Origin: Maribacter sp. MJ134
Lineage (GTDB): Bacteria; Bacteroidota; Bacteroidia; Flavobacteriales; Flavobacteriaceae
DNA: 64,000 bases
Direction: 5' to 3'
NCBI RefSeq assembly: GCF_003970695.1
Contig: NZ_CP034570.1
Location: 930,001 to 994,000 of the forward strand
Notes under the pieces: generated by a model
Told to the model about the DNA's origin: nothing
Seen by the model: the letters and a program-made list of their open reading frames with translations, nothing else
Databases searched by the model: none
Position numbers and translations under genes: made by a program
Shown: piece after piece, positions 53,960-62,271 of the stretch
Layout of the letters: each line of letters starts with the position of its first letter
Numbering within the stretch: the stretch's first letter is position 1

Positions 53960-55567
53960 ATGAAAACAAATCAATCAATTCTTAAAACAGGTATTTACGT
54001 GTCTGTATTAAGTTTAATTTTTTTAGCCTGCAATGGTTGTAGTAAAGGTGAAGTAGAACCAGGACCTGAACAACCAGAGTTTTCTGAGGAAGACGCTTCA
54101 GACTTTAATACGGCAGTGGCCAATTTAACCGCTTTTAGCCAACCTGATGAATCTAGTATAGTAGAGACAGCCTCAACCGACCCAGAAAGAGAAGGCTCTA
54201 CTGAATTTGAATGTTTTACTCAAACCTTTAAAGGTGCACCTGGCTTCAATGAGCTATTTACTTTAGACCCAACTACTGATGTTATATACCCTGGCGCCAT
54301 GCTAAAGGGAGAAACCATTCCAACTGGCGAATATTCAAGAATTAATGTAGATAGGGCGCCTATTACGATGTCTATTTCGTTGAGTAATATTAACGGAAGC
54401 CCAAGTGTAACTATTGATAATCCCAATAATCTTAGCGAGGTGCGACAAGGTATTAATGAGTTATTAAACAGAGAGGTTACAGGTGCCACGCCCGCTCAAC
54501 TTGTTGTAGAGGAGTCTCAGGTATATTCGGAACAACAGTTGGCCGTAGCACTTGGCGCCAATTATCGGGACAAAACCAAGGATATTTCGGGCAGTTTTGA
54601 TTTTAATTCCACAACGGTTAAGAAAAAGTATGTGCTTAAGTTCATTCAAAAATATTTTACCTTGGATTTGGATTCCCCAGGTAAATCTCCGAGTGATTTG
54701 TTTACCAGTCTGCCAAGTATTGAAAGTTTGGGTGCTACCAATCCAGTATATGTTTCTTCAGTAACTTATGGTCGAATGGTTTTGTATACTGTGGAATCTG
54801 AATCTAGTATTTCAGAAATAAAATCTGCATTTGATGCTGCAATAGATGCAGGCAAGAGAGAAGGAGATTTTGAACTTGATGTAGAATCAAAAAAGATTTT
54901 GGAAAAGTCGAGTATCAAAGCATTGATAATTGGTGGTTCTGGAGCGAGTGCTGCACAAACTATAGGTGATGACAGTCTTTCTAAAATATATGATTTTATT
55001 GCAGAAGGTGGTAATTATTCTAAAGATTCTCCAGGAGCTCCGTTGGCCTATAAGTTGAGTTATGTAAAACAGGGTTTTCCAGCTGCAAGAATAGTTTTAG
55101 CAACTGAATACCAGGTAAGAAATTGTGATTTAGCCTACCCAGAATATTTCGCAGTAATTTCTAAAATAACAGGCACACAGGCGACCGATACAGAAGTTAA
55201 TGGCTATTTGAGATTGCGAATGACCGTGGGAGGTGAGCGACTGGACTTCAATAACAATGGCTTAGAAGACGGGGAAACTTGGAGAGTTAGTAAGGAAGAG
55301 TTTGTTGATGTGCAGGATAACAAAACTCATGATATAGAGGATCATGACTATACATTTAAGCCTTACAGGCCTAATATGGCTACTGATTATGTGGAGTGCA
55401 TGGGAGAGTTGTACGATTATGGTTTTTTAGTTAATGAAAGCTTGGGCGATGCAGGAGGTATAAAACTAGTTGTTTTGAACACCTTAAAAATAAATGTGCC
55501 AGATACAGTAAAATTGAATTTTAAGAAAGGTATTACCGCGCATTTTATAATAACTCGGACAAAATAA
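53960..55567 (+). CDS. Cholesterol-dependent cytolysin-like lipoprotein
   Basis: A 535-residue protein with an exported leader (MKTNQSILKTGIYVSVLSLI, then FLACNGCSKG, a lipobox) and a thiol-activated cytolysin domain: RINVDRAPITMSISLSNING, VYVSSVTYGRMVLYTVESES, PGAPLAYKLSYVKQGFPAAR are conserved blocks of the pore-forming family. The classic cholesterol-binding undecapeptide (ECTGLAWEWWR) is absent, as in the CDC-like proteins (CDCLs) of Elizabethkingia. The C-terminal 120 residues differ from CDC domain 4. An acidic tether follows the Cys. The start is ATG 53960; an ATG at 53915 lies upstream of the predicted transcript start. The divergent TPR-LuxR protein is the likely regulator. Confidence 0.85.
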   Translation: MKTNQSILKTGIYVSVLSLIFLACNGCSKGEVEPGPEQPEFSEEDASDFNTAVANLTAFSQPDESSIVETASTDPEREGSTEFECFTQTFKGAPGFNELFTLDPTTDVIYPGAMLKGETIPTGEYSRINVDRAPITMSISLSNINGSPSVTIDNPNNLSEVRQGINELLNREVTGATPAQLVVEESQVYSEQQLAVALGANYRDKTKDISGSFDFNSTTVKKKYVLKFIQKYFTLDLDSPGKSPSDLFTSLPSIESLGATNPVYVSSVTYGRMVLYTVESESSISEIKSAFDAAIDAGKREGDFELDVESKKILEKSSIKALIIGGSGASAAQTIGDDSLSKIYDFIAEGGNYSKDSPGAPLAYKLSYVKQGFPAARIVLATEYQVRNCDLAYPEYFAVISKITGTQATDTEVNGYLRLRMTVGGERLDFNNNGLEDGETWRVSKEEFVDVQDNKTHDIEDHDYTFKPYRPNMATDYVECMGELYDYGFLVNESLGDAGGIKLVVLNTLKINVPDTVKLNFKKGITAHFIITRTK

Positions 55568-55578
55568 TTTAGAAAAAC

Positions 55579-55623
55579 ACAGTCGGCCGCTCAGGTTGGG
55601 TTCAACAACTTGATGCCGGCTGT
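55579..55623. terminator. Long hairpin between the cytolysin gene and mutS2
   Basis: An imperfect stem: ACAG-t-CGGC pairs with GCCG-g-CTGT, and inside it CAGGTTG pairs with CAACTTG. Weak T runs follow on the plus strand (TTCTTATT) and on the minus strand (GTTTTTC). It lies 12 bases after the cytolysin stop. Confidence 0.6.
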
Positions 55624-55683
55624 TCTTATTAAAAGCCCATATAATTTAGAATAGAACAAAGAATTTAACGTATTACAGAGCAT

Positions 55684-55706
55684 CTTAAAATCGTATACGA
55701 TATAAT
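55684..55706. repeat. Palindromic flanking repeat, right copy
   Basis: The palindrome ATCGTATACGAT is at 55690-55701 within CTTAAA...ATAAT, the same surroundings as the copy at 51350-51370, 4.3 kb away. The two copies bracket the DCC, TPR-LuxR and cytolysin genes. Confidence 0.55.
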
Positions 55707-55738
55707 ACAACCGCTTGATAATCAAATTTATTAGCCTC

Positions 55739-57910
55739 TCACTTCTTACGTTCTACCAATTCCAATTGTCCCACACTCACATTGGTAGTAAACATGCCAT
55801 AGTTTACGGTCGCTTTTCCTTTTTCTAGCTTGTCAATACTGCCAACGGCCTTACCATCGTGCATACGCACACGGTCGCCTAGCTTAAAAACAGGTCTTGG
55901 TTTGTTCTTTTCCTTAATGATGGCCTTTTTCTTTTCCACCTTCTTTTTCTCTCGAATAACCTTTACCTCTTTCTGCACTTCTTGTGCTACTTGCACCTTT
56001 TTGGAACGGTCTGCCTTGGCTTGTTTAGCGGTTTTCTTTTTACGCTTACTATTTTCGGTCTCTACGATACGTAGTAACTCTGAAACCAAAGGCCGTTTCT
56101 TTTTATCCTGAAAATATTTGTCAGCAGCTGTATTTACTTTATTACCCAGCTGTATCATCCGCTGGTCATGGTCGTACAGCTCTTGGTAATTCTCTAGTTT
56201 GGATTTTATTTTGGCGTTCAGCTTCTCCAATCGGGCCGCTTCCTCCCTTGCCTTGGATTCCTCTTCTTGCAATCGAGAACCGGTTTGTGCCATTTTACTG
56301 CGCTCTTTCTGTAATTTGGCAATAGTGGCATCAAAACGCACCTTACCCCGCTCTATCTTTTTCTTCGCCTTGTTGATAAGCGAGTAGGGGATGCCGTTTT
56401 TCTGCGCCACCTCGAAGGTGAAGGAACTACCGGCCTGACCCAATATTAATTGAAACGTTGGTTCCAAGGTTTTACCATCAAAAAGCATGTTCGCATTACT
56501 GATGTGCGGAAGTTCGTTCGCTAAAGCTTTTAGGTTGGCGTAGTGGGTGGTGATTACACCATAGGAACCACGCTCGTAGAAAACCTCTAGGAAGGCTTCG
56601 GCCAGGGCACCGCCCAGTTCGGGGTCGCTCCCTGTTCCAAATTCATCGATAAGGAATAAGGTACGGTCGTTACAGCGCTTTAAAAACTGGTTCATGTTCT
56701 TTAAGCGGTAACTGTACGTACTTAAATGATTTTCAATGGATTGGTTGTCCCCGATATCCGTTAGAATCTTATCGAAAAAACAAATCTCGCTACGCTCGTG
56801 CACGGGAATCAGCAAACCACTCTGTGCCATCACCTGAAGCAGGCCAATAGTTTTTAGCGTGATGCTTTTACCACCGGCATTGGGTCCGGAAATAACGATG
56901 ATGCGGTTTTCCGGGTGTAGTTCTATCGTTTGTGGAAAGGTCTTTTCATTCTTACGTTTGTTGCTCAGAAATAACAAAGGATGATACGCATCTCGGAGGT
57001 ACAAACGGTTTTCCTCATTGCTATTGGGCATTATGGCGTTAATATCTTGCGCGTGCTTGGCTTTCGCCGCCGTAACATCAATCTGACTTAAATAATCTTG
57101 ATAATCGCTTAAAAGCCCTCTAAATGGTCTTATTTGATAGGTAAGCTGATTCAGGATTCGTTGGATTTCTTCCTTCTCCTCAAACTCCAGATTATTCAGT
57201 TCCCTGCTATATTTTAAGGCGGCCTCTGGTTCTATGTAAACTATACTGCCTGTTTTTGAAGTACCCATGACCGCTCCCTTAATTTTCTTGCGGTACATGG
57301 CCTTAACGGCAAGAACACGCCTGTTCTCCACAACAGACTCCCTAATATCGTCCAAATAGTCCGATGACTGGTACGTGGCCAGCGCACTCCCAAAGCTTTG
57401 ACTTATTTTACCGCGTACGTGGTTCATCTGTCGTCTTACGCTCAATAAGGTGTCGGAGGCATTGTCCTTGATTTCCCCAAAGCGGTCAATTACCGCATTA
57501 ATAAGGAGCGGAATTTCCGTATTGGTCTCCAATGTTGAGGCGGACTCGTGCAGTAAGGGATAGTATTCTTTAAATTTCTTAAAAAATTTTTGGTGCGTTG
57601 CCACGGTATTGCACAGACCGGCAATACGCCGAAAGCCCGATAGCTCCAAAGTGGTATTTTCAATCTTTAAAAGCTTTAAATCGTTACTAATACTGTCAAA
57701 ACCATGGTTTGGAATCCGGTTTTCACTAATGAAAGAGCCCAGATATTCCGAGGTCTTTCCCAGTTCCCTAAGTATTTCTTCCTTGGTGGACAAAGGCTCT
57801 ATTTCCATGGCGGCCTCCTTGCCCAACTCGGTATTGCAACGGCTAGCCACCTGTTGTAAAACCGTAGGGAACTCTAAGTCTTGGAGCGTTTTGGTATGTA
57901 TGTTAGCCAC
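55739..57910 (-). CDS. mutS2: MutS2-like protein without the Smr domain
   Basis: A 723-residue MutS2-type ATPase. The clamp and lever core is at about 1-330 (VENRRVLAVKAMYRKKIKGA), the Walker A at ISGPNAGGKSITLKTIGLLQ (about 345), LIDEFGTGSDPELGGALAEA (Walker B) and THYANLKALANELPH. After a coiled coil (about 520-600) and a basic Lys-rich linker, it ends with a small KOW-like barrel (KLGDRVRMHDGKAVGSIDKL). Normal MutS2 (about 780) ends with an Smr endonuclease domain, absent here. It may act in recombination or, as recently seen, in rescue of collided ribosomes, but without the nuclease. Confidence 0.9.
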   Translation of the reverse strand: MANIHTKTLQDLEFPTVLQQVASRCNTELGKEAAMEIEPLSTKEEILRELGKTSEYLGSFISENRIPNHGFDSISNDLKLLKIENTTLELSGFRRIAGLCNTVATHQKFFKKFKEYYPLLHESASTLETNTEIPLLINAVIDRFGEIKDNASDTLLSVRRQMNHVRGKISQSFGSALATYQSSDYLDDIRESVVENRRVLAVKAMYRKKIKGAVMGTSKTGSIVYIEPEAALKYSRELNNLEFEEKEEIQRILNQLTYQIRPFRGLLSDYQDYLSQIDVTAAKAKHAQDINAIMPNSNEENRLYLRDAYHPLLFLSNKRKNEKTFPQTIELHPENRIIVISGPNAGGKSITLKTIGLLQVMAQSGLLIPVHERSEICFFDKILTDIGDNQSIENHLSTYSYRLKNMNQFLKRCNDRTLFLIDEFGTGSDPELGGALAEAFLEVFYERGSYGVITTHYANLKALANELPHISNANMLFDGKTLEPTFQLILGQAGSSFTFEVAQKNGIPYSLINKAKKKIERGKVRFDATIAKLQKERSKMAQTGSRLQEEESKAREEAARLEKLNAKIKSKLENYQELYDHDQRMIQLGNKVNTAADKYFQDKKKRPLVSELLRIVETENSKRKKKTAKQAKADRSKKVQVAQEVQKEVKVIREKKKVEKKKAIIKEKNKPRPVFKLGDRVRMHDGKAVGSIDKLEKGKATVNYGMFTTNVSVGQLELVERKK

Positions 57911-57930
57911 TTTTATTAATTAAGGAGCGG

Positions 57931-57938
57931 CAAAGGTA
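57931..57938 (-). promoter_or_regulatory. -7 box of mutS2
   Basis: The minus strand reads TACCTTTG, a perfect match 21 bases before the ATG at 57910. It is the same sequence as the box before the TlpA gene at 39982. Confidence 0.55.
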
Positions 57939-58078
57939 CGGATTGGGTCTGAGATTAGGAATTGGAAGAATCTGCCGTCTGTGCTCTATATGGGAAGGAG
58001 TGCGTAATTGAATAAATAATTTTCCGACCGATGTAACGTTTTTAAGTTATAAATAAAAGAAAGGTTTATCTCAGGCAT

Positions 58079-58104
58079 AAAAAATGTATTGGAATACATT
58101 TTTT
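58079..58104. terminator. AT-rich terminator hairpin downstream of DUF3800
   Basis: AAAAAATGTATT and AATACATTTTTT form a 12-bp AT-rich stem around GG, followed by T residues on both strands. It lies about 90 bases beyond the DUF3800 stop and can end that operon. Confidence 0.6.
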
Positions 58105-58124
58105 ATTAATTTTTAAATATTTTG

Positions 58125-58132
58125 TATATTTG
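58125..58132 (+). promoter_or_regulatory. Orphan -7 box pointing into the DUF3800 gene
   Basis: TATATTTG is a perfect -7 box on the plus strand, but no plus-strand gene follows. It may be the remains of a promoter whose gene was lost when the XRE-DUF3800 unit arrived, or it may drive an antisense RNA. Confidence 0.35.
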
Positions 58133-58196
58133 CAACTGTTAAGTCTGCAAAACACGAAAGTCGACTCCACGTCGTTATTTCAAATTTAATTTGGAA

Positions 58197-59012
58197 TTAG
58201 TGTTTTAGTGGGCTTATTTTGTTTTTAGCTGTTAATGGATTTTTTCTATTGTCATAGTAATTTTTCCACCCATCATATTTTTTTGTGTCGTACAAGTCAA
58301 TTACCAATTTCACTTGGTCTTTGATAAAGTTATAATATCTAACTTCTCCTCTTTCAAATACTCTTTGAATAGTCCAACAGAAATAGTCAGCTAAATTTAG
58401 TAATGGGTCTTTTGTTGGATAATTTACATTGAAAACTATTTCAGTTTTTGATTCTTTGTTTCCGTTAATTTTAGCAAACCTTTGTTTGGCTTTGAGAAAT
58501 GCTAATTCTAAATTATGGTTTTTGGTGCTTTTTCCACGCTCTGAAATGTGCATAACGAGTTTGTCGTGTTTTGAGAGTTTGTTTTTAAGTAAATGGGACA
58601 GTAAATCAGCATAAAAGTACTCTTCTTTACCCTTATGTTTTGTTTCATACCGCTCAATGTCTTTTCTTCCAACAACTGCTTCAAAACTGCAATTTATTGT
58701 TTTCATTAAGTCAAACATTTCCTTTCTAACCTCTGGCAAATCATCTGTCGCATGTAAATAATATCCTGTTTTATTAAGCTTCTTTAAAACGCTTGGAACG
58801 TGATAAAATTCATCATTAATAATTTTATCTTGAAGCGCATTTATTTTATCTCTGACTTCATATAATGGGTCCTTCACTTTTATCATACCAAGAATAAAGG
58901 TTTTCGACACTCCATCTTGTCCAATAATGTTTTTCTTCCCTTTACCATAGAATGTAGTATCCCCAGCTTCATCCAAAAAGCGATGATAATCCATCAATTT
59001 ATTCTTTCCCAT
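58197..59012 (-). CDS. DUF3800 domain protein
   Basis: A 271-residue protein. The motif YHRFLDEAGDTTFYGKGKKN near the start is the DUF3800 signature (a D-E-A/S-G-D acidic cluster), and VMHISERGKSTKNHNLELAF, then LADYFCWTIQRVFERGEVRY complete it. The fold resembles RNase H-like nucleases, so a nucleic-acid cleaving role is a family-based guess. It overlaps the XRE gene by 14 bases when started at 59012; a Met at 58994 would leave a 4-base gap and is an alternative. The segment is clearly more AT-rich than its neighbours. Confidence 0.8.
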   Translation of the reverse strand: MGKNKLMDYHRFLDEAGDTTFYGKGKKNIIGQDGVSKTFILGMIKVKDPLYEVRDKINALQDKIINDEFYHVPSVLKKLNKTGYYLHATDDLPEVRKEMFDLMKTINCSFEAVVGRKDIERYETKHKGKEEYFYADLLSHLLKNKLSKHDKLVMHISERGKSTKNHNLELAFLKAKQRFAKINGNKESKTEIVFNVNYPTKDPLLNLADYFCWTIQRVFERGEVRYYNFIKDQVKLVIDLYDTKKYDGWKNYYDNRKNPLTAKNKISPLKH

Positions 59013-59295
59013 TTTTTATTTTTTGCTCTGCTATTCTTAATATTTCACCAATATTATTCTCGTCTTTTAACTCATTTACTATTTTATCAGAAAACCATAT
59101 TATTAATAGTTCGTTGTAATCTACCTTATATATTTTGGAGAATTTTTTAACAAGTTCTTTTTTTGCTACTCTATTGTTGTTTTCAATTTTACTTAAAATA
59201 GAAGCATCAATTTCCAATTTTGCGGAAACCTCTCTTAGAAGAAGATTATTTTCCTCTCTCAATTTGCGAATTGTTTTTCCGAAGCTTTTTTCCAT
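58999..59295 (-). CDS. XRE family regulator, partner of DUF3800
   Basis: A 98-residue protein starting MEKSFGKTIRKLREENNLLL, with an XRE helix-turn-helix at about 6-60 (EVSAKLEIDASILSKIENNN). The C-terminal tail (IWFSDKIVNELKDENNIGEI) is a helical extension. ATG 59295 is preferred to a TTG at 59310. It lies upstream of and overlaps the DUF3800 gene, and a perfect palindrome covers its promoter, so it likely controls the pair. Confidence 0.85.
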   Translation of the reverse strand: MEKSFGKTIRKLREENNLLLREVSAKLEIDASILSKIENNNRVAKKELVKKFSKIYKVDYNELLIIWFSDKIVNELKDENNIGEILRIAEQKIKNGKE

Positions 59296-59303
59296 ATTTT
59301 GAC

Positions 59304-59320
59304 TTGACAAAATTTGTCAA
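59304..59320. promoter_or_regulatory. Palindromic operator over the XRE promoter
   Basis: TTGACAAAATTTGTCAA is a perfect palindrome (TTGACAAA and TTTGTCAA around a central A). It overlaps the -7 box and the predicted transcript start, so a bound XRE dimer would block its own transcription. Confidence 0.75.
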
Positions 59321-59348
59321 ATATAATGATAAAAAAATAGACTACAAA
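59318..59348 (-). promoter_or_regulatory. Promoter of the XRE-DUF3800 operon
   Basis: On the minus strand TTTG (59348-59345) and TATATTTG (59325-59318) are 19 bases apart, a perfect Bacteroidota promoter. The transcript starts near 59313, about 18 bases before ATG 59295. Confidence 0.8.
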
Positions 59349-59505
59349 ATTTAGTTCTGTAGCCAAATGTTTACAACATAAAGATAGATGGAGCAGTAAC
59401 TCTATTTATGTTTTGTTAACGAAGGTGGCTTTTCCAAATTTGTATGTCAAGAGCTCGGTGGATTAAAGTTTACATAAGTCGTAAAGCATCCCTACCATAA
59501 AACAG

Positions 59506-59545
59506 ACTAGGCAACAACTAACAGAATAGTTCGTTGTTGCCTAGT
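59506..59545 (-). terminator. Hairpin after the GH3 gene
   Basis: CTAGGCAACAAC pairs perfectly with GTTGTTGCCTAG around a 14-base loop. On the minus strand it is followed by only a short T run (TGTTTTAT), so it may be a weak terminator. The remaining sequence between 59349 and 59564 shows nothing else. Confidence 0.6.
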
Positions 59546-59564
59546 TAAAAAAATAGTCAAGCCA

Positions 59565-62090
59565 TTATTTTCCGTCACATCCGGGCTTCGCATCGATGTC
59601 CGATTCTAGACGAATAGCGCCCAGTCCAATTTCTACGCCTTCATCTGCGGTAATCATAAATGCTGTGCGGATTTTACTCATATCCACGCCTAATTTATCA
59701 AAACAGCTTAGGCTAATACGGTATTCTTTCCATGCGTTTGCGGTAATATTAATGTCAAGGGTTTGTTCACAAGCGGTATTCTTATCGCAGCCCATACCAA
59801 TTTTAACCATCACATCGCTTTTGGTCATGGATTTTGCCGAGAAGGTCAATTCCATAGCCCCATTGCTTTCGCGGGCCATATCCGCAGGAGCGGCAGCAGT
59901 TAATCGCAGCTGATCATTACCGGATGTTGTCCAATTGATACGTAACGCATCTTCTTGCGCCTTATGGTCGGTCTTACTAACGATCAATCCGCCAACAGAC
60001 GTTGGGAAACTCGCTATTTGCTTATCCAAATCTCCTGATTTAAGCCATAAACTCCACGGAGCAACCGGCGCACCTTTGGCGTAAAATACTCCTGTTGAGG
60101 CTACCTCACTATTTTCTAGGCCAGATGCTTCTGGGAGTTGCTCCACTATGTCCTTACTTTCATAATTCAGTCCATAGCCCAGTTCAAACAACCTTTCCGC
60201 ATCTTGATTAGCGGTGTTATCGGTTACCACTGCCGTGCTTGGCCATGAGAACGACAAACGCCCTGTAAAATCGTAAGACGGGTCTCTTTGGAACAGGAGG
60301 TCCGATACGCCACCACCTTCGCTGCCCGGCAACCAGGCTGCAATGAAGGCGTCCGACAAGTTTATCTCGGGATTACTCCACAAAGGACGGCCAGAAAGAA
60401 AAACGGAAACAACGGGAATACCTTTTTCACGAAATTTAACCAGTTTACCCGTATCAAAACCGTTGGGTACAAAATCCAGATTTTTGCGGTCCCCTTGAAA
60501 CTCTGCGTAGGGGTCTTCACCATAAACGGCAATAACCACATCAGCGGTCTGGTTACTTTCCGCATCTGCTGAAAAAATTACTTGACCACCCGCTTCACCA
60601 ACAGCTTCTTTAATTCCGTCGAGTATGGTTTCGCCATTAGGGAATTCGTCATTGGTGTGGCCCGTACCTTGCCACGATAGCGTCCAGCCACCGCAGGCTT
60701 TGGAAATACTGTTAGCACCGTCACCCACCACCATAATGGTTTTCGTAAGGTCCAACGGCAATACGCCATTGTTGTTTTTGAGTAAAACCATAGATTCGCG
60801 TACGGCTTGTCTTGCGATTGCCCTATTTTTAGGAAGTCCCAAAATACTTTCGTCTCCCGCATATTTCCGAGTGCTGGGCGCTCCTTTGGTAAATATGCCC
60901 GAAGCGATTTTTACCCGTAGGATACGGCGTACCGCATCATCCAATCGCTCCATGGGTACCACTCCGTTTTTTACATGGTTCAGGGTACTTTCGTAGAGAC
61001 CTTTCCAACTGTCAGGGGCCATAAACATGTCAAGCCCCGAATTTAATGACTGAGCACAATCCGTATTCGTACAACCGGTAACCTGCCCATGACCGTTCCA
61101 GTCGCCCACGACAAAACCGTTAAATCCTAAACGCCCTTTTAAGACATCGGTCAGTAGTTCCTTGTCTCCATGGAGTTTTCTACCCTGCCAGCTAGAAAAA
61201 GAAGCCATTACCGTTTGGACTCCTGCCGGTATGGCCTCATAGTATCCGGCAGCATGTACTTTTCGCAATTCTTCCTCACTGATCAAAGCGTCACCTTGGT
61301 CCACACCGTTTTCGGTTGCTCCGTCGGCCAAGAAATGCTTTGCACTGGAGATTACCCTACCTGCGCCCATAAAATCATCTTCGCCGAAACGACCTTGTAA
61401 TCCGTAAACGATACGACCGGCGTACGATGCGACTATTTCTGGGTCCTCAGAAAAGCCTTCGTAACTACGGCCCCAACGTATATCTTGCGGTACCGCTAGA
61501 GTGGGTGCAAAGGTCCAATCGTGACCCGAGACGGTAAGCTCGTTTGCGGTAATATTGGCGATTTTTTCTATAAGGTCTGGATTGCGCATCGCCCCAAGCC
61601 CAACATTGTGGGGAAATACGATTGCACCGCTAAGGTTGGCATGGCCATGTACGGCATCGATTCCCCAAATCGTAGGAATAGCTATTTCAACACCGGTTGT
61701 GTCAAGGGAAGCGTTGTAATAGGCATCCGCCAACTCCAACCACTCCTTGGTGTTCGCGTAGGGCAGTGGACCTGGTGCTGAATTACCGCCACTTAGAACG
61801 GAACCTAAGCGATACTTTTTAACATCTTCCACGGTAACCGAAGCATTATCGGCTTGAATTACCTGTCCTACCTTCTGTTCTAAAGTTAATTTGGGCAATA
61901 TCTCATCTATTTGCGATTCAATCTTGGGGTCCAAGGGTAGCGCTTTAATGGCGGGCCAATCTTCCGGATTGACGAGGTTTTCGGATTTTTTTGCAGCTGT
62001 GGTATTGACTTGCTCCGTGCAGCTAATCACGAAGCCAAGGGCCGTATAAAGTAGTAAACTAGTTAGAAATTTGGATTTAGTAGTACGCAT
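59565..62090 (-). CDS. GH3 beta-glucosidase lipoprotein (ExoP/BglX-like)
   Basis: An 841-residue exported lipoprotein (MRTTKSKFLTSLLLYTALGF, then VISCTEQ, a lipobox). GH3 N-terminal barrel at about 60-395 with WGIDAVHGHANLSGAIVFPH, and the catalytic nucleophile Asp330 in GFVVGDWNGHGQVTG; C-terminal GH3 sandwich at about 430-640. A further domain (about 670-841, with two paired Cys: GMGCDKNTACEQTLDIN) is like that of Pseudoalteromonas ExoP. It splits beta-1,3/1,4-glucans or oligosaccharides. No SusC/SusD pair is next to it, so it is not in a classical polysaccharide locus. Confidence 0.92.
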   Translation of the reverse strand: MRTTKSKFLTSLLLYTALGFVISCTEQVNTTAAKKSENLVNPEDWPAIKALPLDPKIESQIDEILPKLTLEQKVGQVIQADNASVTVEDVKKYRLGSVLSGGNSAPGPLPYANTKEWLELADAYYNASLDTTGVEIAIPTIWGIDAVHGHANLSGAIVFPHNVGLGAMRNPDLIEKIANITANELTVSGHDWTFAPTLAVPQDIRWGRSYEGFSEDPEIVASYAGRIVYGLQGRFGEDDFMGAGRVISSAKHFLADGATENGVDQGDALISEEELRKVHAAGYYEAIPAGVQTVMASFSSWQGRKLHGDKELLTDVLKGRLGFNGFVVGDWNGHGQVTGCTNTDCAQSLNSGLDMFMAPDSWKGLYESTLNHVKNGVVPMERLDDAVRRILRVKIASGIFTKGAPSTRKYAGDESILGLPKNRAIARQAVRESMVLLKNNNGVLPLDLTKTIMVVGDGANSISKACGGWTLSWQGTGHTNDEFPNGETILDGIKEAVGEAGGQVIFSADAESNQTADVVIAVYGEDPYAEFQGDRKNLDFVPNGFDTGKLVKFREKGIPVVSVFLSGRPLWSNPEINLSDAFIAAWLPGSEGGGVSDLLFQRDPSYDFTGRLSFSWPSTAVVTDNTANQDAERLFELGYGLNYESKDIVEQLPEASGLENSEVASTGVFYAKGAPVAPWSLWLKSGDLDKQIASFPTSVGGLIVSKTDHKAQEDALRINWTTSGNDQLRLTAAAPADMARESNGAMELTFSAKSMTKSDVMVKIGMGCDKNTACEQTLDINITANAWKEYRISLSCFDKLGVDMSKIRTAFMITADEGVEIGLGAIRLESDIDAKPGCDGK

Positions 62091-62271
62091 AAAAACGATT
62101 TATTATAAAATTGAAATTGAGTCGGTCTTTTAATGAAATAAAATATTGTAGAAAGATACTGTAATTTATTTGGCCTCCCAAGAATGAGAAAAGCATAAGT
62201 CTAAAGAGTTTTTGAAAATCTTTACCAAATTAGTTTAGATGGCTAAATCTTAAAAATAGTGGCAAAAGTCA

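Noticed and set aside
58917..59150. 77-residue plus-strand frame opposite the XRE and DUF3800 genes
   Set aside because: It is very rich in Phe, Leu and Ile because of the AT-rich opposite strand; no start signal or homology visible.
59565..62090. A polysaccharide utilisation locus around the GH3 gene
   Set aside because: No SusC/SusD pair, sulfatase, or other glycoside hydrolase is near, so the enzyme stands alone.
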